From Nymphaea colorata (Eukaryota; Streptophyta; Magnoliopsida; Nymphaeales; Nymphaeaceae): a stretch of 64,000 bases of DNA. The notes under the pieces are model-generated. The model made no database searches and was not told where the DNA came from. It saw only the letters and a list, made by a program, of their open reading frames with translations. The translations under genes were made by a program, and so were the position numbers. Below are positions 27,201 to 63,993 of the stretch, in pieces. Location: assembly GCF_008831285.2 (NCBI RefSeq), contig NC_045139.1, positions 14,614,354 through 14,678,353 of the forward strand. The letters run 5' to 3'. Position 1 is the first letter of the stretch. Each line of letters begins with the position of its first letter.

Positions 27201-29374
27201 CCCTCGCAATTGAATGATAAAAGACTTGCAACCTACGTAGGCTTTTAATAGCGGCATGTTCACATAAGCACCAACCATTTAAAAGTTAAACATACTTTTC
27301 TCTTCTATAATTTTAATTCTGATTCATGGTTTTTCTTGTTGACTACGTGCTAATTATATGTTGATATTTATGCAAAACGATTATTTTTTTTTTGTCTCGA
27401 CCAGACAACGGTTTATCTTAATACAAAAGAAGATGGTATAGCAATAATATTTATTTATTTACTATATAATCGGTTGGGATCTTAAGCTTAATTATCGTGC
27501 TCAAAAGGTGGCCCTTCTTGGTAATTTGAAAACTCTTGGCATAATTTATTGAAGGTATATATAAATATACATATAGGCAGCCTACACTCTTACGCAAGTA
27601 AGAATGAGTAAACAAAAGCGTACGCCTGTTTTGAGATTAGGGGAAAAAAAATCGGCCTTTACTACAAATATCGTTGAAGATGATGACGGAAAAACGCGTG
27701 AACTGCTGTTGTTGGATGTATATTCCTAAAAATCGAAAAAAAAAAAGCATCGAGATTATGTGTATAGAAATAAAGAAAAGAGGGACGGACGGCAACGTGT
27801 TTTGAAGCATTCAAAAGTCAAGAAGCGGCGCCACTCCCCGCATGTCCCGCCACAACATGTTCGAACAAGCAAAGGAACTGGGACCCTCCGCACACCCAAC
27901 TATTTTCCTTGGAAAAATCTACAAAAGATGGCAAGTCTCCGCTCGGGGTTTGAAGAAAAAGAACAATGGAACATTAGGTCAGACCCCAATGGTTGTCTTG
28001 TGGGTTGCAAACACTATGGAACGTTAGGACCGCAAATGGGTGAGATATGGTTCTTGTGGAGGAGACTATTGATAGCAACTGGTGCACTTATACATTGTCT
28101 CTTTTGATATCTGTTGGATTTATTAGGAAAAAGAAATACTGTTTATAATTCGGTATCAAGTGAAAGCTTATGCAAAAAGGAACGGCCATTGAATCATAAA
28201 TTGGTTTAATTCGAATCGAGCAATGGTTTGAATCTTAGATTCAAATAAAATTAGCCTTGGATTTGTTTTTTTCTCGATATGAAGTTGCCTCTAAGTTGCT
28301 CAACTTGACATTTTCATATGCATCGACTTTTCAAACGCTATATATAAAATACAACTATCGTAGACATGCCGGTATGGCCGATTCAAAGGTCAATTCATAT
28401 TCGATCTCCAATAAGACCACGTATTTGTGGTTAATTTTGAAACTTCAAAATTAAGTTCGTCTTAGATGATGGTTTTGCATGATCTTTTTTGTTTAAGCTA
28501 TTGTTGGTTCCGACTTCCAACTCACCTCCGAGAGTTTTACCAATTAAGGCTTCTCGATTTGTAACTGGTAATGGAAAAACCGAAAAAGTTATTTAGGAAA
28601 CCAACTAAAAGAACAAGACTTCCAAAAATGTGTGGTCTAGGGCACGATCCATCGCTTATGAGTTGGAGGTCAATTCTAGACACGCTTCAAGCTTCATTTT
28701 TGAGCCAAAGTTGACCAAGTTGTTGGGCCATTGTGAATGTGTCAACCGGTTCGTTGCGGCTAAGTTGAACCCTCGAGGGTTCGTTTTAGGGAAATTCGTT
28801 TTGTTTGTGTACAACTATGTGTTTGCTTTCATGAAGCTCCTATAGTAAGGAACACGAGTTACATGGAAATGAGTTACATGAACGGCAGCTTCGATTTGAC
28901 TATTAGTTTCTTCAAAGGGGCGGCCTACATTTTAGTTTTTTTTTTTTTTTTTTCTTGGCTATAAAAATAACGGTTGGGTTTCAAATTTCGTGTATTTAAA
29001 TTCACAGTTCAAATTATCCTGCTTTTAAACTATTGAATTCCAAATCGTATCACCACTGGTTGATGTTAATAGGATTCAAACCTTGCTTCAACTAGCGTAT
29101 CGGCGATATTTTAAAAAATATAAAGATATTTATCGGGAAACTTTGGGCTAGGGTCGGACGGCGCTCCATGGCTCGGTGTCTCCGACGGGGCATAATCGTC
29201 ATTAACGGAAAGCTGAGGGGCATATGCAGTCGTGGTCGCGATTCTTACCTACCGCGAATAGATTACGAATTGAATAATCAAGACGAGCCAGGACTTTAGG
29301 GGCAAACTTGTCATTTTAGTTGCCGCTCAACACTTCAGGACACGGAAAGAGCTAGTTTTCTGACCCCGTCAAAA

Positions 29375-29625
29375 TGACGTGGATAACCCTATAAACACGT
29401 CAAATTACCGCACGTAGCGAGAAACCAGCAAGCAGCTTCTAGCGATTGGATTGGAGGACGCTTCCGGCGTCCTGAGCTCACCGGACATTGAAGTCATTAA
29501 AACTTTGTCTAGGGACAATGGCGGGCACTGTAATGCTGAAAGTGGAGCGTTCGGGGGTCTCACGTCGTACCTCGGGCTTCCTGCCTCCACGTGGCAGGTC
29601 TCTCATTGCATTAGGTGACGTGGCA
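29375..29625. promoter_or_regulatory. Cluster of ACGTG-core bZIP-type motifs
   Basis: TGACGTGG at 29375-29382, CACGTGGC (G-box/ABRE-like) at 29588-29595 and TGACGTGGCA at 29616-29625 lie within 250 bases, in a locally GC-rich patch about 1.5 kb before the SPIRRIG-like start. Such ACGT cores are known binding sites of plant bZIP factors. Function here is inference only. Confidence 0.35.
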
Positions 29626-30747
29626 TCAGAAAAGTACTTAAATTTATATAATTAAAAAAATATTTTTCGTTCATAAACAAATTTATTATCCTCCAAGCAT
29701 GCTTTCGGCGACTAGGCGGTACTCGACTCTGATGTTATTGGATCGGATCGGTCGATTCGTTATGGAAACCGAGACATTGCAACAACAATTGGTTCGGTCT
29801 AGCTAGGATAACAAAGGGTTTTTAAACCCTGCTCTAGGGCTAGTAGGCGAACACAGTGGCCGGAGCTTGATAATGGCTAGCCGCGGACGTGGTCTTGAGA
29901 CGAAATAAAATTCACACACACATGCTCACGTACTTTTTTTTTTTTTTGGTAAGAGTTCATTTAAAACGATCGTACGTGCATAGTCGAACCAAACACTAAA
30001 CTTACTAGTTTTCCCAAGTCAGTTCAGACTTTAGCTTGTTTCATTGTTGAGCGTGGTTTGAGACAACCAACTTGAGCTAAGTGCCAATTAACTCAACCTT
30101 GGCACTACCCACTCCAGCTAAAAGTTGAAGAAGTATAACTGGATTTGATTCGTTTGCATCATTAAGGCCAAACACTAATGCTATAATCTCAACTAACTAA
30201 ATGTCTTTAATCGTGTCAATGTCATTCTAATTAAATGTTCGCATTGGTTATTATCATAGGAGGTTGAATACGAAAAATAGTATTAGCAACTGAAGTAAGG
30301 TTAAATAGAGCAAATCCTCAAAGCTTTATAAATATAATTTATTGGCAATATTAGGTAAACTTTTAACTATTACCGATCCATGAACTCCATGAACTGATTG
30401 ATTGTATTGAATTGCTAGGAAACTACAATTGAAGTCAAGGGCTCAGCAAACCAGGCTCAGACGCCTTTTCACCAAATCGTACCAATTCACCTTGGATACG
30501 ATCAAGCGCATATAATGGACCCAAGGTTAGCTGACTTAGTCCGGACCTACTCAGCTTAGAAGCTAGCTATGACGAGCGAGAGTGCGCTCACCCACTACTT
30601 TTAACTGCTTTGACCAGAAGTGAGGCGATCGAGATGACTCGCGGTCAAGCGAAGCCGATCCGAGTCGCCCGATTTTCCTTTTTCTGTTTGTTTTATTACA
30701 ATCAGCTCAAAAATAGAAAAATAAAGATGTAGAGAGAGAAAGAGAAC

Positions 30748-30766
30748 TGAGAGAGAGAGAGAGAGA
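30748..30766. repeat. (GA)n run upstream of the SPIRRIG-like start
   Basis: A GA dinucleotide tract about 370 bases before the start codon, within a longer purine-rich stretch. GA-rich tracts are common in plant 5' leaders and are bound by GAGA-type BPC proteins. No direct evidence of a role here. Confidence 0.7.
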
Positions 30767-31094
30767 GGGAGAGTTTTTCTTGATACAAAAACGCGGAACA
30801 TCTCTGCGCGAAGCACCGAAGACCCGCCACGGTTTCTGCGGCCTCCCCCCTCTCCGTTTCCCGTCTTTTCACCGCCGGAATCCTCCATCCGATCGGTTTC
30901 CCGGTCACCGCATTGCAATCCGATCGCCGGATCCATCGGTCCGACGGGATTTCTTGTTCTCTGTTGTATCGCTGATAGGCTCGAGAGGAAGAGAAGAAAG
31001 AAGAGAAAAAACGAGGGGTTTCGCGATCTCTTTTGGCGTAGGATCGGAGAGTTTAGGGTTTAGATTCGGATACCGGGTGGGTTTAGTGCTACAG

Positions 31095-31129
31095 ATGACA
31101 ATTCCATGTTCCACTCATCCGGCAGAACA

Positions 31130-31133
<4 letters not shown>
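31095..31133 (+). promoter_or_regulatory. Upstream ORF overlapping the SPIRRIG-like start codon
   Basis: An ATG at 31095 opens a 12-codon frame (MTIPCSTHPAEQ). Its TGA stop at 31131-31133 overlaps the main ATG at 31130 in the arrangement ATGA. A further ATG at 31106 is in frame with the main coding sequence and would add eight residues. Both upstream ATGs have a pyrimidine at -3, whereas the main ATG has A at -3, so leaky scanning or reinitiation is plausible. Confidence 0.5.
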
Positions 31134-56613
<25,480 letters not shown>

Positions 56614-58871
56614 TTCTCTCTTGTCTGATCATCAGGGCTTGAATGTATCTGCTTTTAGCTATCCTTGCCAAAGGAACAACTGCATTGAAGATGCAGCGCA
56701 CCCAGATGTCTGGACTATTTTGAGGTCTTGATTTCTGGCTGGAAAAGATGTTCCTTCGGCTGGTTCAGACCAGTAGATTGGCAAGGACAAGAACCCCGGA
56801 TGCAAAGTTTTTCAAGGCAAAAAGAAAAGAAAAGAAATGAACACACACAAGTTGACATACATGACACAAGCAGTAGAACCAGGCACTAAAACAGAGGACA
56901 TGCAGAATTCTGCTTCCGTTCTTGACTGGCTCTCCATGGGCGGTTGATCGTGGATCAGCAGTAATATGCCTCCATGATCCACGTCCTGGCTGCAGGTATT
57001 TTCTTGGTGTAAATAGTTGCTAACGTATGTGTGGTTGTATAGGGTGGCCTGCATATGATCTAAGAATCTTATGCTCCACCATTAGCAAGACTGGCTGCTT
57101 TAATGTTTCGGTCATTCTTTGTATGGATGCAACAGAGGCATCTGTCGCACCCTTCGTTTCGATATCAGGTAGAAAGGAGAAAGGAAGTGGTTTTTTCTTT
57201 TTGCTCCCTCATGTCCCGTTGCCTTGTTTTTTGGCAGGAATAGTTTTGTCATTCTGTTAATTATGAGTTGTTATTTGTTAAAAAATCTCCTTTGTTGCCC
57301 TTGTTTATGTTTTCGCTGCCGAGATTGTGTGGAGAAATTAGTCAAAGGACAAACTGACTCCTAGTTCAGATTTTACGAGCAGAACAGGAGTCTGAAAATT
57401 TTTTTCCTTTGAGGCTGTTGTAAAATTCAACATTAATTATAGTTTGCACGTATAATCTACAAGTTATGTGAACCATGAGCAACTCAACTAATTTTCCATT
57501 CTTCTGGCTTCTAAGAGCATCATAGAGCTTAGGTTTGGTCTTCTTGAAAGGAAAGACCCTTGTAGAATAGAAACTAGGAAGTGTGTTGAGAATCTCAATT
57601 AACGTTATCGCCCTTTGTCAGAACTTTAATTGGTGAAACCCGTCGGTCTCCCCTCCCCACTTCCTTTCTTTCGAGGCTTCTGCCTCGTTTTCTTGTACCG
57701 AACTTTTTGTATCTTCCATGGCAGCTTGTCATTAATTTTGTTACATGTAATCATTCCATTTGGTCGGCAAAATAGTTAAATAGTTAGCCTTGGTGTTCCT
57801 AGTACTTTTTAGAGTTTGGGTGCCCAAGCCCTACTTCAAAAGATAAGTATGCAAAAATAAATTGCTCAATAATTAACACGGCGATTTCTAGTTGCAAAGG
57901 CTGGACATTAACAATACCAATTCGTACTACTAACATGTCCGAGATCGGTGACTTTGATTTTGATCAATCTTCTGAAAAACTCAATATTTTTGGGGTCAAT
58001 TTTACAAGCAGAAATCTGAACCTGAATTAAAGAGGCATCACACTCAGGTGTGTAAAACCCCTTTCCCGCTTTCCCCTCCACTAGGTTCGGGAAAAATCTC
58101 TCTGAAAAACACCATATTACTGGTTGGCGGTGAAAATTGAGAGATTAAGAAGTCATAAACCATGGTTGCAGTGATTGAAATAGCATAAGTTTATCTATAT
58201 TTTGACAAAGCTGGAGGATTGAAAGACGCTGAAGAAAATAAGTAGTTGGGAACAATGTGGACGGACTCAACTTGGTCGATTCTAGACTATAAGATCACGT
58301 AAAACATAAACAAATACACACGTAATCTTTTTTTCCCTTGAGAGTTTAGTATAGAAAAAAGGAAAACCAAATACATTTGAGCTGCATGTTTACAAGTTCT
58401 CTTTTTTGGCTAAAATATGCTCTTTGACGGTGGACTAAAACAAATATGACATTTTAGAAACTTCGGTTGGTCCACGGCATATTGATCGACTTTCAGTTGA
58501 CAAAATATTAAGCTCCTACAATGTTTAGTATACCAAAGTTTTAATCTTTTTGTATTTAATCTTCAAAGTAATACTAGCTTGTTCATTATTCGAGTTGTTA
58601 TTGCAAGGGGTTAGAAAGAAAAATTTAGATTTTAATACTCAATATACTGCCCAACCGTAGTATACCTCTTCGCTTCCATGTAGAATTCGTGATCTTCCGT
58701 TTATGGAAAGACCGAAGTGGAATCTTTAAGTTTGCGGCCATGGTAATGGTATCACTACTGTCTTTTTGGCTTCCTTTGGCTCTTTTCTTTAGATTCCTTT
58801 TCCGATAAATTAGCCTGGAAAACTGGGATGATTCGTACAGAATTCCCATCCGGATATTTTAGAAAAACTTT
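56614..58871. other. SPIRRIG-like 3' UTR and promoter region of the PPR gene
   Basis: Two tandem plus-strand genes flank this 2.3-kb gap. The first few hundred bases presumably form the SPIRRIG-like 3' UTR and the last few hundred the PPR promoter. Open frames are short and unrecognised, and no RNA gene was recognised. Confidence 0.55.
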
Positions 58872-61790
58872 ATGCAGGGTAATCTGAGTCTTCCTCACCG
58901 ATCAATGGCCACGATTCTTAATCTCAGAGCGGGTGTCAGCTCAGCCGTCCATCACCCCAACGTGATGATGCCCATGCACTCCCAGCCTCTGGGACGCTCC
59001 TCTCTGTCTCCACGACCACTGAGAGTTCCTCCCTTGGTATCCTCTTCTCCTTCTGATGTTGTGAGATTGTGCAAGGAAGGAAGATTTGAGGAGTCATTTG
59101 AAGCCTTTGATTTGTTTCTTAGAAAAAATGGAAGTTTCTCTCATCTGGGTGTCGACGTTTTATCTTGTTTGTTGGAGCTATGTGCCTCCCGTGGTGCCTT
59201 GTTCCAAGGCAAACAACTCCACGGGCGTATCGTTTCTCTGCATGGTAACGTTATGGATTCATTTTTGGGTACCAAGTTGGTGTTCATGTATTCGAAGTGC
59301 GGTTGTCTGGAAGATGCGCAACATTTGTTTGATGAAATGCCTGACAGAACTGTATTTACTTGGAATGCATTGATTGGGGGCCTTGTGACATATGGACAGT
59401 CAGTGGCCGCGCTCAGATTGTATGGGAGGATGTGCCAATATGGAGTTCTCCCTGATGCTTGCACTTTTGCCTGTGCTCTCAAGGCTTGTGGAGAGTTGAA
59501 CGATGTTAATTGCGGGAGGGTTGTCCACGGGCAGGCGGTAAAGGAGGGGTTTGGATCATCTGTCTTTGTCTTGAATGCTCTGGTTTCAATGTATGCGAAA
59601 TGCGATGAATTGGATTTGGCATGCACAGTGTTTGACGGGATTAGTGCAGAGAGGGATGTGGTCTCATGGAATTCGATAATTTCAGCGAATTCGCAGAGTG
59701 GGAACTCTATTGAAGCCCTGAGGCTCTTCAGAGTCATGCAAAGTGATGGTGTTTCGATGAATTCATTTACAATTGTGGGAATTCTGCAAGCATGTGCCGA
59801 TCTATCTTTGGTGCGATTGGGCATGGAGATCCATGCGAAACTTGTTAGATTGGGCTTAGAATCTAGTCTTTATGAATCGAATTCACTTCTTGTTATGTAT
59901 GCAAGGTGCGGTAAAATGGGTCTTGCCTCTCTTGTCTTCAGAAAGATGAATAGCAGAGACGATATCTCGTGGAACTCCATGCTCTCTGGTTATGTACAAA
60001 ACTTTATGTACTGTGAAGCACTTGATTTTTTCCGTGAAATGCTGCAGAATGGTCAAAGTCCTGATAACGTCTCTATTATCAGCGTTCTTTCAGCATGTGG
60101 CCGGTTGGGAAATCTTTTTCATGGCATGGAGGCTCATGCCTACGCAATAAAATTTGGGTTTGGTTTGGATAACCCTGTAGGGAATACAATCGTAGATATG
60201 TATACAAAGTGCTCCCGTATGGACTATGCGGACCTTGTCTTTTATAGGATGCCAGAAAAGGACATCATATCTTGGACTACAATCATGGCTGGTTATGCTC
60301 AGAACTTTTGCTGTCTTGCCACCATTAAATTGTTCAGAGAAGTTCAGATGTTGGGTGTGACTGTGGATCCCTTAATGCTTGGGAGCATTCTTCTTGCTTC
60401 TAGCGGTCTGGACAAAATTCATTATGTGAAACAGATACATGGTTATATATTTAGGCATAACTTGTTTGATCTAGTCTTAGCAAATGCTCTTCTTGATACA
60501 TATGGGCAAATGCGGAATCTTAAATATGCCCTTGATGTGTTCAAAAGTATTGCAGAAAAGGATGTCGTTTCTTGGACCAGTATAATTTCTAGTTATGTTC
60601 ATAATGGGTTACCAAATGAAGCATTTAATCTGTTCCATGAAATGGGTGAAGATGGTCACGAGCCTGATGCAGTGGCCCTGATCAGCATTCTTTCTGCAGC
60701 TGCTGCTTTGTCTACTATGAATAGGGGCAAAGAAATTCATGGATACCTTCTTAGAAGAGGTTTTACCATTGAGGGAGCCACGGGTAATGCTTTGGTGGAC
60801 ATGTATTCAAGGTGTGGGACGGTGGATAATGCATACAAATTGTTCGAAAGGATTCATGATAAAGACTTGGTCTTGTGGTCAAGCATGATAAGTGCTTTTG
60901 GCATGCATGGTCGTGGAAATGCTGCCATTCTTATGTTTACTCGAATGCAGAAGTCTAATGTACAACCTGATCGTATTGCTTTCTTGGCAATTTTATATGC
61001 ATGTAGTCATTCAGGTCTAGTTCAGGAAGGCAAGGCCTATTTTGAATCGATGTTAAGCGATCACCATCTTGCACCGTGGCCTGAGCACTATGCCTGCATG
61101 GTTGATCTTCTAGGCCGGAATAATTATCTTAATGAAGCTTATAATTTTATAAAGGATATGGCAGTTGAACCTACAGCAGCAGTATGGTGTGCTCTGCTCG
61201 GTGCATGCAGAGTTTATGGTAGTACAGAAATAGGATCATTAGCTGCTCAGAAGCTTCTAGAATTGGAACCAGAAAAGCCTGGAAATTATGTGCTTGTGTC
61301 GAACTTCTATGCTGCAGCTGGGAAAGGGAAAGATGTGGAAAAGGTGAGAGAGAAGATGAGGCAGCGAGGATTGAAGAAGGATCCTGCATGTACTTGGATT
61401 GAAGTGAGGAACAAAATGCACTCTTTTATTGCTGGGGACAAATCACATCCCCAGTCAGAGGAGATCTATGCCATGCTGGCTGAAATTAAAGTTAAATTGG
61501 AGAAGGCTGGATTTATGTCTCAGACAAAGCTTGTTTTGCACGATGTAGGAGAAGAGAAGAAGGTGAATATGCTGTACAGCCATAGCGAGAGATTAGCTAT
61601 TTCATTTGGTCTGATCAGCACAAACCCACTATCGCCTATTCGGATAACAAAGAATCTCCGTGTTTGTGCTGACTGTCATGAATTCACTAAGTTTGTCTCA
61701 AGGGTTCTAGAACGAGAAATCATTGTGAGAGATGCTAATAGATTTCATCATTACTGCAATGGTGTATGTTCTTGTGGTGACTTCTGGTAA
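58872..61790 (+). CDS. DYW-class pentatricopeptide repeat protein, intronless, probable chloroplast RNA editing factor
   Basis: A PLS-type PPR protein of 972 codons from the first ATG, or 961 from the ATG at 58905. The latter (MATILNLRAGVSSAV) looks like an organelle transit-peptide start and has a better context (TCAATGGCC), so I prefer it. About 20 PPR units of the P/L/S kind follow, each with signatures such as NALVSMYAKC, DVVSWNSIISANSQSG and EALRLFRVMQSDGV. Then come the E domain (PTAAVWCALLGACRVYGSTE, PGNYVLVSNFYAAAGK) and a DYW deaminase with HSE at about 904-906, CADCH at about 932-936 and the terminal CSCGDFW. The DYW domain is a zinc-dependent cytidine deaminase used in C-to-U editing. 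Overall resemblance is to Arabidopsis At3g63370 (OTP86), which edits chloroplast rps14. That orthology and the target are inference. Absence of introns is normal for the family. Confidence 0.93.
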   Translation: MQGNLSLPHRSMATILNLRAGVSSAVHHPNVMMPMHSQPLGRSSLSPRPLRVPPLVSSSPSDVVRLCKEGRFEESFEAFDLFLRKNGSFSHLGVDVLSCLLELCASRGALFQGKQLHGRIVSLHGNVMDSFLGTKLVFMYSKCGCLEDAQHLFDEMPDRTVFTWNALIGGLVTYGQSVAALRLYGRMCQYGVLPDACTFACALKACGELNDVNCGRVVHGQAVKEGFGSSVFVLNALVSMYAKCDELDLACTVFDGISAERDVVSWNSIISANSQSGNSIEALRLFRVMQSDGVSMNSFTIVGILQACADLSLVRLGMEIHAKLVRLGLESSLYESNSLLVMYARCGKMGLASLVFRKMNSRDDISWNSMLSGYVQNFMYCEALDFFREMLQNGQSPDNVSIISVLSACGRLGNLFHGMEAHAYAIKFGFGLDNPVGNTIVDMYTKCSRMDYADLVFYRMPEKDIISWTTIMAGYAQNFCCLATIKLFREVQMLGVTVDPLMLGSILLASSGLDKIHYVKQIHGYIFRHNLFDLVLANALLDTYGQMRNLKYALDVFKSIAEKDVVSWTSIISSYVHNGLPNEAFNLFHEMGEDGHEPDAVALISILSAAAALSTMNRGKEIHGYLLRRGFTIEGATGNALVDMYSRCGTVDNAYKLFERIHDKDLVLWSSMISAFGMHGRGNAAILMFTRMQKSNVQPDRIAFLAILYACSHSGLVQEGKAYFESMLSDHHLAPWPEHYACMVDLLGRNNYLNEAYNFIKDMAVEPTAAVWCALLGACRVYGSTEIGSLAAQKLLELEPEKPGNYVLVSNFYAAAGKGKDVEKVREKMRQRGLKKDPACTWIEVRNKMHSFIAGDKSHPQSEEIYAMLAEIKVKLEKAGFMSQTKLVLHDVGEEKKVNMLYSHSERLAISFGLISTNPLSPIRITKNLRVCADCHEFTKFVSRVLEREIIVRDANRFHHYCNGVCSCGDFW

Positions 61791-62664
61791 TTTATGAGAA
61801 CTGAGAGGCTCAGTATGTCTATGGAATCTTTTTTTTTTTTTCTGCCGTCAGCTGACTCACATTCCTGATTTCATCTCAATAATTGTGAGGTGATTACGGA
61901 AAATCCTGGGCATGATGTGGACGGCTTAGTGGCCGCGATGCAATTTTGCATATGGAGGCACAAATGAGAGCCAGAAGTTAACCGCTTATAGAACTTAGTA
62001 TAAAATGGAAATGTAAGTGACTCGTACGATGCTAGATGAGGTGGTGATGCATGTATTGTACGCTCTCGGCAGCAGTAGTGGCTGTGGATGATGAACTTAT
62101 GACATCGATATTGGTTGCAAGTGGATGTGATCTTGCTGATGTGAATAGTAATATTGGTGACAGCACGAAGTGGTACAAGATTGATGTTTCTGGTGGAGAT
62201 TCATGTGAAATTGGTATTTGTCAAAGTTGGTAATGGTTGTCCCACGGAACTTGAAAGTTCTGGTTCACATTTATGAAGTCGCTGTGTACGTTTACATGGG
62301 CGAACGGTCTCGTTGACGGAGATGAACGCAGAATGTGCGGTCATATTGATAATAATGATCTGTTAAAGAAATATCCTTAGGGTAAGGGTTGGAGGAAAAG
62401 AGGATATTTTGTCTGGAAATGTCTTGGCATGAAAAACTTTTGTTGAAGCAATAATTTCCATGACGGCAGGAACTGTCGAGCAACCTTTTGTAGACACACT
62501 TGGGCTGATTAACGAACGGAAATTTCTTTTTACTGATCTTAGCTTGTTTGAGCAGGAATATTTTGCTCTCCCATGATAACGTACATCCATTGATCTATGT
62601 GCAGTGGGGATCGAGAACCTCCTAGTGATGCTGTCAGTCTTCATGCAATGATCTCTGTCAGATA

Positions 62665-63028
62665 CTGCCACCTTTTAGCCGCCGAAAGAAGTTTTTCAGA
62701 CCGCACCAATCTCTGGTTCTTAGTTGGGAGGTGCAATTCAGTCATTTTGAGTAGTACCCTTATTTGGTCGCTCTCAGATATTGCCACCTTTCAAGCGCCG
62801 AATATCATTCATTTACTGATGCAAGAAAGAAGATTTTCAGGCGGCACCAGTCTCTGGTTCTTAGTTCGGAGGTGCAATTCAGTCATTTTTAGTAGTACCC
62901 TTATTTGGTCGCTCTCAGATATTGCAACCTTTCAAGCGCCGTATCATTCATTTACTGATGCAAGAAAGAAGATTTTCAGGCGGCACCAGTCTCTGGTTCT
63001 TAGTTGGAAGGTGCAATTCAGTCAATGA
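62665..63028. repeat. Tandem repeat of about 140 bp, roughly 2.6 copies
   Basis: The block CTCTGGTTCTTAGTT recurs at 62711, 62852 and 62991, giving spacings of 141 and 139 bases. Surrounding segments (GGTGCAATTCAGTCA, CCCTTATTTGGTCGCTCTCA, TTTACTGATGCAAGAAAGAA) repeat in the same order. Copies 2 and 3 are nearly identical, and copy 1 is more diverged. An open frame of 143 codons runs through it, but the unequal spacing changes frame between copies, so it is unlikely to be a real protein. Confidence 0.92.
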
Positions 63029-63335
63029 ACTGTAAAATTCTATGAAACTGCCGTCCAGAAATATCACGTGCAGCCACAACTGAAACCCACAGCAAAATGT
63101 TCACATGGTTTTTGACTCGTGAAATGGAGTACTTGTGTTGTTGCTGGGACCTTGTTTTGGTCGTGAAGGTGTATTGGCACACACGAGCGTCAAAGTTGCA
63201 GAATCACAGCCTAAATCCCGAAAGAATAACAAGAGGAATTAGCGGCAAAAGGCAAATCCACTGCAATTATTTTGACAAACCAGTGAGAGGTGGGGAAGGA
63301 GGAGCATTAAGAGGGCAGCTTATGGAATAAGTGAA

Positions 63336-63508
63336 TGAATAAGTTGGAACCTTGATAACATCGGTCCATCAATATATGCAACGTGATCTCTATCAGCCTG
63401 AATGCGTCGGCTGATTCTTTTGGCTCTTGAACAAGTCTAGCTAGACCCATTGGAGCTTGCTCATTGAGGATGGAAACTTGTTCGAGGAGCTTCGGCAAGG
63501 AGTCCTGC
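63336..63508 (-). other. Coding-like minus-strand stretch, possible exon
   Basis: On the minus strand an open frame reads DSLPKLLEQVSILNEQAPMG and then GLARLVQEPKESADAFRLIE. It is preceded by an AG acceptor-like site (ATGTGCAG) and followed by a GT (TATCAAG, then GTTCCA). The composition looks protein-like, but I do not recognise the family, and it could be a mobile-element or pseudogene fragment. It may belong with the minus-strand frame at 63664-63993 to a gene entering from beyond the right edge. Confidence 0.25.
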
Positions 63509-63663
63509 ACATGTTCGGTTCTGAGCTCAATTATCATAAATGGACGGACTTGTGAGAAAATTTTACTTTCGGTAAGGAGCTAGAAGCCAAGACTCCCCCG
63601 GTGATGCCCATAGGAAGTCCGACCACAAACTGCCCATCTACCAGTCACTGGTCCAACCAGCCA

Positions 63664-63993
63664 TTACCATTTCCAAGCCCCTTGAAATGAGAAGTTTTTT
63701 GTTCTTAGAGCATTTTTTCCAATATGTAGTGACACATTAGCATCCAATATCAGAACTTCTCCTATAAAAACCCGACACGAACACCATACGATCCGATGTA
63801 TTTGCTGATGCGAGCCAATACTGACGAAGATTGCCTCTGCATAAACCTTATCATCTAAGTAGTACAGTAACGTCCTTGATTGGCCAAAAGTTATGAATGT
63901 CTGAAAGTTAAACTGCAGCTGCACGTCCGGCAGCCATGGCTGGGGCTTGGTCTCACTTTGCCAACCTCTTTTTAAGTTTTGGTGCTTATCCAT
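63664..63993 (-). other. Unrecognised 109-codon minus-strand open frame at the right edge
   Basis: The frame starts MDKHQNLKRGWQSETKPQPW and contains LLYYLDDKVYAEAIFVSIGS. The residue mix is plausible for a protein, yet no known domain is apparent. It is listed because it lies on the same strand as, and just upstream of, the possible exon at 63336-63508. A full context outside the window is needed to decide between exon, pseudogene and chance. Confidence 0.2.

Larger units (their letters stand above)
20776..31094. other. Gene-poor intergenic region of about 10 kb
   Basis: AT-rich DNA with short microsatellites, poly-T/poly-A runs and no gene that I can support. The longest open frames (plus 21659-22180, 173 codons; minus 21980-22276; plus 27760-28107) show no recognisable domain and no convincing splice context. 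A more GC-rich patch at about 29110-29640 holds three TGACGTGG/CACGTGGC bZIP-type motifs. I saw no complete transposon, though degenerate remnants are likely. The right end is probably the promoter and 5' UTR of the SPIRRIG-like gene. Confidence 0.5.

Noticed and set aside
59141-59824. 227-codon minus-strand frame
   Set aside because: Lies opposite the PPR coding sequence and has no features of its own. A shadow of the real gene.
62597-63028. 143-codon plus-strand frame with internal repeats
   Set aside because: Produced by the 140-bp tandem repeat. The frame changes between copies and there is no recognisable domain.
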